Assembly: GCA_015680685.1 (NCBI GenBank)
Contig: MNCI01011788.1
Coordinates: 196,811 to 237,540 of the forward strand
DNA: 40,730 bases
DNA from: Gnetum montanum
Lineage: Eukaryota > Streptophyta > Gnetopsida > Gnetales > Gnetaceae
Direction of reading: 5' to 3'
How positions within the stretch are numbered: the first letter of the stretch is position 1; every line of letters begins with the position of its first letter. The notes below the pieces were generated by a model, which worked only from the letters and a program-made list of their open reading frames with translations, was not told the DNA's origin and searched no databases. Of this stretch, positions 32,641 to 40,730 are shown in pieces. Made by a program: the position numbers and the translations under genes.

Positions 32641-32962
32641 TTTTGCTCCATGGTTTAGAGACAAGTTACTTGTTTCCTCAAGGATCTACATTGAAGCTTT
32701 AGTTTTTGAAATATCACATTGATGGGTTTTGAGTATGTCACAAATCTTATCAACAACTTGAGATTTGTCTATTCCAAGGGGAGAAACTCATGTAATATTT
32801 GTTATGATTCTCATGTTGAATTATACGCTTTGCTAATATCTTTTGTTTATTACCCTTTTTGTTCATGTCCAAAAAGAGGAAGAAGTAGTTCCATCTTATT
32901 ATTTTCATGATTATACTCACCCATTTTTCTTAAGTTTTGGATATTACCAAAAAGGGCAAGAT
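32641..32962 (+). mobile_element. End of a Copia-like internal region with polypurine tract
   Basis: CCAAAAAGGGCAAGAT at about 32947-32962 directly precedes a TGTTGACT LTR start. This arrangement (A-rich and G-run, then TTGTTG) is typical of plant Copia elements. The 250 nt before it hold only a short frame (32719-32910) without secure pol motifs. Confidence 0.4.
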
Positions 32963-33203
32963 TGTTGACTTTTTGGTATGTCAAACCTTAAGAAGAAATG
33001 AAAAAAAAGTGATATTATTGTTGTGTTTGTAGGGTGGGTAAAGGAGAACACAAGTAATAATGCATCAAGGATAAGAACTTGCATTACACAAGCAATGAAA
33101 GAAGAGCTCAAAGAAGGAGGACAAGGTTGCATGGATAAGGAACAAAGATTTCAAAGTGCAACTTCGATGATCAAGAAGATAAGGAAGATCTCAAAGTGAA
33201 GAA

Positions 33204-33535
33204 AGACATCTCCAAGAACTAGTAGATGTCTTGGCCAAGAAGAAGGAATTTCAGAAAAGACATCGTCAAGAAACAACAAACATCTACTATTCAAGAAAGA
33301 TGTCTCCCTAATGAGAAAGATGTCTTGACCAAGTTGAAGACTGATTAGAGAAAGACATCTCCCTATTGACAAATACTTCTCTAAGAAACACGATTGAATA
33401 GACAAAGACATCTCTAAGAAATAGTATACATCTTTTAGTTGAGAAATATGTCTTTCTAAAGACATCATTGGAAAGATGTCTTTCCTGAGATGAAGATGTC
33501 TCTTTCAAATGTAGGTCAAATATAGAAAGATGTCT
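33204..33535. repeat. Array of the motif AGATGTCT in both orientations
   Basis: AGATGTCT occurs perfectly at 33224, 33298, 33318, 33474, 33494 and 33528. Its reverse complement AGACATCT occurs at 33204, 33353 and 33406. Several one-mismatch copies lie between (near 33258, 33428, 33446, 33459 and 33548). Spacing is irregular, from 20 to about 70 nt. The array lies upstream of the LTR TATA-like box. Confidence 0.9.
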
Positions 33536-33876
33536 CAGCCTCAAAGAAGACATTTCCAGTGATCGTTAGATAATCGTTGCATAAATTCCAAGGTGATCTT
33601 GGAAACATATTGGCTATAAGAAGACCTCATTCCATTGGGAAATGTGTAAGCCTCATTGTACTATCAAGTGTTATTGTCAAGCAACCATGGTATTCATCAT
33701 ACTCTTATCATTGTTCCTCATTGTACTATCATTTATTTATTGTAATTGGTTGAAAGTGAGTTGTGCCTAAAAGTACAAGGATCAACAAACTTAGTTACAA
33801 TCTTTCTTAGTAATTGTTGTTTTCTTTGGTTGCCCTGCGAGGTGGATGTGCTTTTTGCGAAAAGACACCAACTTTG

Positions 33877-34047
33877 AGCTTGTCAAGATCCTATGGGATT
33901 GAGTGGATTTGCTGAGGTGAATTGCTCTGGAGTAGAGCTCAAGTTATAAAGGTTGTGGAAGCTTGGAAACCACATTCTAAGCTTATTAGGACCTTGTGAG
34001 ATTAAGCAGATTTGTTGCAGCGAATCACTCTGGAGTGGAGCTTAGAG
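33877..34047 (+). repeat. Imperfect direct repeat of about 67 nt
   Basis: The units 33877-33943 and 33980-34047 share the pattern AGCTT, then GGATTTG or AGATTTG, then CTCTGGAGT and GAGCT. They are separated by 36 nt. They lie in the probable R/U5 part of the Copia-like LTR. Confidence 0.75.
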
Positions 34048-34498
34048 CTTGTATAGGGTGTGATGCCCTTCAAATCACTTTTTGAGAGGAACAAAGTCTA
34101 GAGGTGTGCTTGTGAACTACCCTTTGAGTGTGGACTACCCAAGTTAGGGAATCATGTTAAATTTGGTGTGTGCTTTATCTTGAAGATTTTTAATTTGGTA
34201 AAATTATTCATCCCCCCCTTATAAGTTTAATGATCCTCAATAGCCTTTTCTTGGTTGTAGAAGGATCAACTCTATCATTTCGTTTCATAGCTAGTAGTAG
34301 AAAACTAACTTGCATGTTAAGCTAGTACATTTTGCTCTAGGTAGAAAGGTTGGTATAGTTTCCATGAAAAAGGATAAACCTTTTCTTCCTAAACCTAGGT
34401 TGCATGAACTTCTCTAAGCCTTTGTTAGATGATAGGTTGAGTTCAACACCTTGTGCTTTATGGTTGAAGAACTTTAGCCTTTGGACCTTCCTATCTAC

Positions 34499-34834
34499 AA
34501 TTGTCAAAAAGGCTTCTTGTTGTTAAAAGTTTCTCAATTCTATTAGGAATCTTCANACGCCAACAAGTCTACATATCCTTGTGACAAGGTTCATAAAGGA
34601 ATTAGGGCCATCTAGTTCTATGGTGATAGTTAAGATAGCATGAAACCTAATAGGATCTCCACACTCCTTCAGTCCTCATTCTAGAAGGAAATAATAATCC
34701 ACCAACAAGGAATATATTCCTACGCTTTCCCTTACTTGAAAGAAGTGACATCTTCAGGGCATATGCTTTTCCAAATGTGAAGATTCCTAATAGAATTGAG
34801 AAACTTTTAACAACAAGAAGCCTTTTTGACAATT
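34499..34834. repeat. Perfect 57-bp inverted repeat with single-N borders
   Basis: The arms are 34499-34555 and 34778-34834 and I find no mismatch. A single N follows the first arm (34556) and a single N follows the second (34835). The spacer is 222 nt. The perfect identity in an otherwise decayed region, and the Ns at both arm ends, suggest an assembly join or a chimeric read more than a biological hairpin. Confidence 0.9.
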
Positions 34835-34835
34835 N

Positions 34836-36040
34836 GCTAGTGTAGGTGTTTGCATCTCATTGCTCTAGTTGTGTATTTGCTTACTTATGGCATACCTGAG
34901 GTGCCTCTAAGTATTGACTAATAGGTTGTGTGCTTCTATGATGTACTTGTAATTGCTCAAAGCTTTGAGACATAGTCCACCTTGAGTGTGCCCTTCCTTG
35001 TTACTGTTTTTGGACTCTCAGATGATGTTGAACGGTGTTCTCAAAGGGTGACACTATTACAAACACCCCTCCTCCCTCAAATACCATAAATTTTTTTTTT
35101 TTACTAAAAGCTTGAGGGATGTTTGGCTCCAAAATAAAATGTTTTATGAAGAAAAAGTTCATAGGACAACCATAGAGGATCATTGAAAAATGTTTAATTT
35201 TTAAAAGTGTGGAAGCCTTCTATATATTTTAAATCTCATGGCTCCATAGCTACATATTAGGGTTGAAATTACATAAATAATTGAATCTTAATTAAAGCCT
35301 AGTATTAAAACTAATAATAATATAGGAAATTTTAAACCAAAATGACTAAACTAAATGGTAATTGATCTATAAAAAGTAAATAAGATCATTATTGAAATGA
35401 AATGAAGCTTTATTATGTCTAAAGACCCATAGGATCTATTAGATAGATATTACATTTTCATGAAAAATAAAGAAGACTATAAATTGATCAAGCACCAATG
35501 AGGGCATCAAAAATTAATCATACAGGCTTTTTGCTATAACATTATAATGTTGTCTCAAATGGGTAGTCATAGCACAAGAAAGAAACACATGTAACTCATC
35601 TTTAAGTGAATGATTATTAAAATTATGAATAATTAAAGTTTTGTCTAAACTATGCAAATGTTCTTCTTAAGTGAACTTTTATAGCCATTGATTTTGAAGG
35701 GAGCCTAGCAAGTAGATACATTGGTTATACATGCAAATAGATGAAAGAGAGATAATGCTAAGCTTACACTACATATTATAAAGAAATAGATGCTTAGTAG
35801 CCCATGGGTCATTATCAATAGGAAGCCACCAAGTAGATAAATTGGGATCACAAGCTATAAATTTATTGAAGTCTCAAAAATCACTAATAAAACTAAAAGC
35901 TTTACAATTGTGTTTTATGCCAATAAAGCTAGAATATTTTCCTAGTAATCACTACCCATCTAAATGTTCTTATGAAAAGGAAGCTTTGAAAACTTTATAT
36001 GAGTTAAGCACTTGACCATCCACTTAGCACTTACATGGGG
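34836..36040. other. AT-rich stretch, no gene recognised
   Basis: Short frames only, and a T-run near 35090. I see no conserved motif, LTR end or tRNA. Confidence 0.6.
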
Positions 36041-36135
36041 GATGTGGACCCCAAGATATATAACTTAGCATTTTCCACCAAAATCAAACTAACGACTTAA
36101 GCTTTCAAATCAAGAGCACATCATAGGATTCTAAA
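36041..36135 (-). repeat. tRNA-derived SINE-like unit, copy 3 (partial)
   Basis: Minus-strand match to the units at 6815-6948 and 6958-7088. Shared blocks are CTCTTGATTTGAAAGCTTAAG, the decayed B-box stretch TTAGTTTGATTTT, and TATATATCTTGGGGTCC. The A-box region is lost. Confidence 0.5.
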
Positions 36136-37419
36136 TTTTATTAATGTGTTGAGTTCTACCCATCAAAGTCCATTTTGTTGCGAGATCTTGTAAAAAATTT
36201 GACATCAAAGAATACTAATTTGTAGGATTCCAAACTCTCAAATATGGGTAATCATAGGTAGTTTACTATATTCATAAGCATTTTTTACAAAACAATATCT
36301 ATTAATCATAATCTTTCCACCCCCCTTGCTTCAACAAATTATCTATTATTAAAATTTTCTCTTTTGTTTTCAATTTAAAAAAGACATGAACTTTCTTTCA
36401 ACAAACTTCTTTATCTTATTAACTTGCCACATTGTAAGAACCTTATAATATCTTGTTATATATTTTATTATATTCAGTATTTTTGCAGCTCTACCTTTGT
36501 ACTCTCATACCAACCTTTTTGTTTAGTTTTCCTAATTAATTTATGGAGCCCCATTGTTGCAACCATAAATTTGTAGAGTTATACCAATCTAAATACTATT
36601 ATGAGTTGAACATTAATTAGAATTAAGTATTTGCAAGAAGTGAAAAAAATTTTGTTTCAGAAAATGAAAGTTTTTAGATTTTTGGATATGATAAATAATT
36701 GTAAAATTTCCTTGATATATGGTACTTTTCTATGATATTGGAGGTTTTATTATTTAGGTCATTTGATTATGTTAAAAGGTCAACCAATCTCACTTTTATG
36801 GAAATTAAATTTGGCTTTGGCATCGTAACTTCATATCCATTTCATCTCATTCTATTTAGTTTATTTAGCAAATTTCATCCACATGTTATGGTGTGTCACT
36901 TGTTGGTTAAGGCATATAGCTTTCATTCCACAAGTTCCAGGCACCATCTCAATAGGCAACTATTGAGATATACAAGTATTATGAAAANATGAAACTAGGA
37001 AAGATTATTTTTATAGAGGATCACCATGCCCTATTTAATATTAATATATGAATGAATCACTAAAAAGAGAAGGAAACTTATAATACCATAATTTATAAGT
37101 TAAAAAATTTGAAATCTAAGAAATTTTTTGAAATAACAATTAGCATACAATAAGGTGGCTGTAAGAGTTTTTATTGTAATTTTTATTTCCAAACTTAAGA
37201 TTAAATTGATACCGTAAAATCATTGTTTTCCTTTATAAAAGAATATAATTTTCAATATAGCAAAGCCTTCACTTGTAAAATACCAGATACAAATTCTAAA
37301 GATAAATGCAACAGTGGGTAAGAAAAGTAACGTCAATTGAATACACAATGAATTGATCCAAATATAGCTGACCCATGGTAAGCTATGACTAATGTCTTCG
37401 GCAGAAACAACATAGTCCT
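36136..37419. other. AT-rich stretch, no gene recognised
   Basis: No coding motifs are seen. A short perfect hairpin (TCTCAATA, 6-nt loop, TATTGAGA) lies at 36947-36968, and a single N at 36988 follows it within 20 nt. Confidence 0.55.
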
Positions 37420-37422
37420 TAC

Positions 37423-37486
37423 CTGCTGCTGCAGTAATCTTTAACAGAGAAGATGAGTCTGAACAATGCCGCTTGGGCAATGATAA
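37423..37486 (-). other. Possible minus-strand exon end with a strong 5' splice site
   Basis: On the minus strand a short open reading SLPKRHCSDSSSLLKITAAA is followed directly by CAG/GTAAGG, a near-consensus 5' splice site (GT at 37422-37421). The more GC-rich context (37420-37700) differs from the AT-rich flanks. The left limit given is where the frame becomes open after a TA repeat. No acceptor, start codon or homology supports it further, so this is only a candidate. Confidence 0.2.
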
Positions 37487-37953
37487 CGTGTGTATATATA
37501 TATATCACTCCAAAGTGAAAAAACCACCAAAATTCGGTGGTATAAACTTTTATTTTAATGAAGATCATCATCAGCACGCACAGTAACCCAACCAGCACTA
37601 TGAACCACCAACGTAACAATCTCAAAGAGGGCGAGAGACTTAGAAGTAGTGGCGTGGAGGGTCACGACAGAGAAACCAAACACGGCTCGGAAAATGCGAT
37701 GAGAAGAGAGAGAAAATAGTTATAATAATGATTTTATTTTGAAAAAACATCCTTTTCATTTGAAATTTCAAAAGAAAACCATAATGAATACCAGCGCATT
37801 TGGTTTAATGTTGCATCTAATGTTAAATACACATATACAGTTAACGGACAAGAACAGAGGAGGAGCAAGAGACACATTGAAAATGGGAGGGGAGGGTGGA
37901 ATTTGAACGGTCACAGCAGACGTACCTAAGTCGTCGAATCCAAGCTAGCAGCA

Positions 37954-38002
37954 TATAAAACCTGGTCCATCCATGCATGGAGGGAGAGGGAGGGAGAGAG
38001 AA
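37954..38002 (+). promoter_or_regulatory. Putative plus-strand core promoter with TATA box and RY motif
   Basis: CATATAAAACC holds TATAAAA at 37954-37960. About 13 nt downstream is CCATGCATGG (37972-37981), a palindrome that contains the RY element CATGCA bound by plant B3-domain factors. Then comes a GA-rich run (GGAGGGAGAGGGAGGGAGAG, 37979-37998), typical of GAGA-type 5' leaders. An ATG follows at 38003. The layout is that of a plant core promoter. No transcript evidence is available. Confidence 0.5.
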
Positions 38003-38293
38003 ATGTTTCATTTGCTCAGGCATTGTGTGCTCTCTGCTGTTTCTTCCTTCCTATTGTTGGACCAGCAACAGTAATTCATTTGTCGTTTTTTTTTTCCTAG
38101 GTTGTTGGATTTGCTTTTGTTTTCTTTCAGTTTGGTTTTGATGGGATTTGTGGAAGCACCAAGCTGCCCTGTGAAGGGTCTCAGGAGCAGTAGAGGCCTC
38201 TTCGAGGCTCTTCATTCCAATAACCAGATCTGCCTTCTTGCTCCTGCTGCTGCTGCTCCTCTTGTTCATGCTTCGAGGCTCTTGGATTATTAG
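38003..38293 (+). CDS. Hypothetical small hydrophobic ORF, one stop in frame
   Basis: ATG 38003 opens MFHLLRHCVLSAVSSFLLLD and meets TAA at 38072. The same frame reopens and runs to the stop after 38293, with an internal ATG at 38141 (MGFVEAPSCPVKG, 51 codons). The stop lies within a 30-nt segment (38071-38100) that begins GTAATT and ends in a T-tract and CCTAG, so it resembles an intron and would leave the frame open. Thirty nt is shorter than known plant introns, so this may be chance. The Leu-rich start resembles a signal peptide and the rest has Cys, Arg and Ala-rich parts. I do not recognise the product. A pri-miRNA or other noncoding transcript is equally possible. Confidence 0.25.
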
Positions 38294-38326
38294 TTGCACC
38301 TTAACCAGCAATAGCAGCAGTAGCAA
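38200..38326 (+). repeat. Direct 13-nt repeat and imperfect CTG/CAG foldback
   Basis: CTTCGAGGCTCTT occurs at 38200-38212 and 38271-38283. TTGCTCCTGCTGCTGCTGCT (38238-38257) can pair with 38307-38326 with three mismatches in 20. Both are probably simple-sequence features of the small ORF region. Confidence 0.6.
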
Positions 38327-38399
38327 GAGCAGCTTCAACCTCACATAAACTCTCACAACCTGCTCTTTCCCCAGCTATAAACCGAAGAAAACAAAAACG

Positions 38400-40427
38400 G
38401 GTCAGAATAAATGGGTGGGCTTTCCGGTTGAATGATTACACAGGACATAGTGAAAAAGGACGATCTACTATTTAGGTAGGAAAATTTTTATTACTCTCAC
38501 AGTATACAAAAACATAAACATCATATACATAAGAGTACAGTAAGGGTTGTGCAAATATGAATAGTATACATAAAATTGTAGATGGAGTTATACATCAATC
38601 AACCTTCATAGACATCTCTCTCATTAGCCCTTTTAGTGCTCTCATGTACTCCTGCAACTTCCACCTATAACTAAATCAAGTTAGTATAAAATAGAGTGAA
38701 AAACCTTTGCACTTCCCTTGCTAGATGGCCAACATGTGCTACACTAGAGTAAAGAAATATAGTATAAAAGAGCTTTCATCAACATTTAGTCTCGCATATG
38801 CTCTAAGTAACACATGCAATACTAACATAATTCCTAGTAAAGTGAACATATAACTAACACAGGGTTGATATAATTACTATAAAGTATAATCCATCATATA
38901 TCTAGTGCATCACATGCCTTCCACACCATATTCATTTCCACTATGATATCCATGCATTTGTATCCACACCATACCATTATTCATCACATTGACCACACAT
39001 TCATAGATCAATTACAAGAGCTATAACCATTGTTATGACTCACAAAGTGTTACTAACATACACACATAATGCATGTGATCACTATACTAACATATACACA
39101 TAACCCATATTGTTGCTAGCATATCCACACTTAGTGTAGCTTGTGAAATGTTGCTATAAGTACTCATAATCAATCATTTATCTATAAGTATTTTATTAAT
39201 CTTTTATTTACTTAACTTGTGTTAGGGTTTGTCAACTTGTGACTTGCAACCACTAGCCATATGAAAGGTTACCTATAGAGACATACAAACCTATGCCACA
39301 TATTAATCATAAGGATGAATACACCTATATTCTTCCACTCTCGAGATTAGGCTTGAGATAGAAGTCTCACTAATACATCACAGTGAAGGTCAATCCATAA
39401 CTACCTCAACAGTACCTAATCACCAATTGGACCATACTCTCATGTTAGCACCACCTGCCAACGACTGCTACAAGTGTCATTACAAAGACATGTACCAATC
39501 TAGGCTAACTTAAGCCATCACATTTTTAATCACAACACACCCCAAAGTAAACTTATGACATGCTTACATGTATCCAAGGGTAATAGTCACACTCACTTGG
39601 TGAAGATAATACCATAGCATGGTATAATAAATTTTTTGTGACAAGCATACCCCTTGAACTATCTATAATTTCCTAAAAATGACTACTAATGTAATCTTCA
39701 AAAATATAGATGCCAAAAGATTAAACAAATTTCATAATTAGAAAGTATGTAAGAATATGATTTCAACAACACCAATTTTTTATCAATTAGATTCCTAGAG
39801 ACAAAGTTATGAACGCTTAACATTTATTAATAAAATAATAAATTATAATATTTAATTACCAGAAGTGATAATCAAAACTCCTGAATAAATTACTTGAATA
39901 AAAACATACTCATAATACATAATATTAAAGCCATGCTAGTCCCTTCAACATTACAACTAATTTTGTACAAGTCCCAAATCATTCCATTCATTGCATATTT
40001 ATTCATGCATAATATGCAAACATAACTGCAAATTTTGAGTAATCTGCAAAACAATACTTCCAAACTTGATCTTTAATTTATTTACCCCACATGCCCATAT
40101 TGCATGATCGTATTCACTAATCTAGCATAAAAATATAAGGGAAAGATCAAGATAATCCACAAATTAAATTTTTCGATGTAAAATGTCCAAAACAAGCATG
40201 AAACCCTCAGAAATTTGGCAAGATGTTGTTTCACTCCAAATCAATCCTGTCCTCACATAGACACGATTGTAGAAATCCCAAATCTAGGTTTAAAATAAAG
40301 CAAAATTCATCCCCAAGGCCAAAATTCACAAGAAGTATGAAGAAACAAGAAAAAGAAAGAGACAAGCATTGAATTGGTTCATGTTGAAGAAAAAAATAGA
40401 AAACTTGAATGTACTGCCAACCCAATT
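38400..40427. other. Repeat-like noncoding stretch, class unknown
   Basis: No coding motifs are seen on either strand. Near 39050-39120 a short unit (CTAACATACACACATA, then CTAACATATACACATA) is repeated imperfectly. The overall composition resembles LTR or internal noncoding retrotransposon DNA, but I could not find matching ends. Confidence 0.4.
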
Positions 40428-40428
40428 G

Positions 40429-40472
40429 ATGAGACGTGACTTGCACTAGGCCGCGATATCGCGTCTTACCCT
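40429..40472 (+). repeat. Short gypsy-LTR start-like fragment with a 12-bp palindrome
   Basis: TGATGAGACGTGACTTG begins like the family LTR start, and the perfect palindrome CGCGATATCGCG (40452-40463) matches the GATATC-type core of the LTR arrays. The similarity ends at a single N (40473), so an assembly join is possible. Confidence 0.45.
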
Positions 40473-40660
40473 NGAGAAAGCAATGAAAAAAATGGTTGAT
40501 ATCATGTTTAGATTGATATGATATGCTTTGTTTTATATTTAATAGATACTTTTCATATGTGCTTCTTATGTCACCTGCATTGCACTTCAAAATTGAATTT
40601 TATTTTACTTTTAAATTATACATATTTTCATAAGTATATATATTTTATTTCATCCCCAAC

Positions 40661-40730
40661 TGATGAGCAGCGAGGTACCCCTACATCCAACCATGTAAAT
40701 CACAAGCATTCATGTGTGATCCAATCGAAT
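40661..40730 (-). repeat. Gypsy-family LTR terminus, minus strand, cut by the window edge
   Basis: On the minus strand it reads ATGCTTGTGATTTACATGG, then TAGGGGTACCTCG and finally GCTGCTCATCA at 40661. This matches the last 70 nt of the element B LTRs closely. The LTR body lies right of the window. The next minus-strand bases (GTTGGGGATGA) may be a shortened PBS, but this is weak. Confidence 0.8.

Larger units (their letters stand above)
32963..34242 (+). repeat. Copia-like LTR with an internal palindrome array
   Basis: It starts TGTTGACTTT after the polypurine tract. It contains an array of AGATGTCT/AGACATCT (33204-33535), a TATA-like GGCTATAAGAAG near 33610, an imperfect tandem repeat of about 67 nt (33877-33943 and 33980-34047), and an ATTCATCCCCCCCTT stretch near 34207, as is common just before the end of plant Copia LTRs. 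The end near 34242 (CCTCAATA) is uncertain. A TCAACA that would pair with the TGTTGA start also occurs at 33782-33787 and gives a shorter alternative of 825 nt. Confidence 0.55.

Noticed and set aside
34647-34832. 61-codon minus-strand ORF
   Set aside because: It overlaps the second arm of the 57-bp inverted repeat and lies beside unresolved bases. No motif, so it may depend on the assembly artefact.
36947-36968. Perfect 8-bp stem hairpin
   Set aside because: Short stems of this size are expected by chance in AT-rich DNA. No T-run or coding context gives it a role.
38238-38326. microRNA-like foldback
   Set aside because: Pairing rests on CTG/CAG simple sequence, and no known plant miRNA sequence was recognised in either arm.
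38051-38356. 101-codon minus-strand ORF with a Leu run
   Set aside because: It is the complement of the CTG/CAG-type low-complexity stretch and of the plus-strand candidate unit. The Leu run comes from simple repeats and there is no minus-strand promoter evidence next to it.
39050-39120. Possible satellite or CRISPR-like spaced repeat
   Set aside because: Only two or three imperfect copies of a 16-nt AT-rich unit with irregular spacing.

Overview
The window looks like nuclear DNA of a seed plant with a large, transposon-rich genome. The evidence is six GT-AG exons of a plant SP1/SPL-type E3 ubiquitin ligase gene, a plant L1-type LINE with a DUF4283-like ORF1, tRNA-derived SINE-like units, and nested Ty3/gypsy elements of the Ogre/Tat/Athila type. 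A gymnosperm is my best guess, but nothing seen here proves it. Almost every long reading frame outside the ligase gene belongs to a decayed mobile element, and the decay is mostly C-to-T / G-to-A.

Layout. 1-2672 (minus): 5'-truncated LINE running off the left edge. 3225-5934 (minus): exons 1-6 of the ligase gene (184 codons, frame open). The RING half lies beyond the left edge, so the LINE sits inside intron 6 in the same orientation. 5935-6480: promoter with an exact 21-nt direct repeat. 6641-7088: (GAT)7 and two tandem SINE-like units. 7450-16421 (plus): gypsy element A, which lacks its 5' half. It keeps RT-RNaseH-integrase, a 3' noncoding stretch, an extra coiled-coil-rich ORF and a 3' LTR. 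A solo LTR with a near-perfect 5-bp target duplication is nested in the extra ORF. 16422-19050 and 28920-about 31700 (minus): gypsy element C, split into pol and gag halves. 19051-28919 (plus): gypsy element B, full length with two LTRs, inserted into the gag of C.

31700-40730: an unassigned stretch, then a Copia-like LTR (32963-about 34242), then a 57-bp perfect inverted repeat bounded by single Ns (34499-34834), which is probably an assembly join. About 2 kb of AT-rich DNA follows. Next comes a short, more gene-like segment at 37420-38300 with a plus-strand TATA box and a small hydrophobic ORF, then more repeat-like DNA. The right edge cuts a minus-strand LTR of the same gypsy family.

Order of events inferred from nesting: C is oldest, B and A went into C, and the solo LTR went into A. 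The solo LTR keeps many CpG sites, which fits a late arrival. The least ordinary signals are arrays of short palindromes just upstream of the TATA box in the LTRs of two unrelated families (GATATC cores in the gypsy LTRs, AGATGTCT/AGACATCT in the Copia-like LTR), and the extra ORF of element A. I see no complete, intact mobile element and no clearly new enzymatic system.
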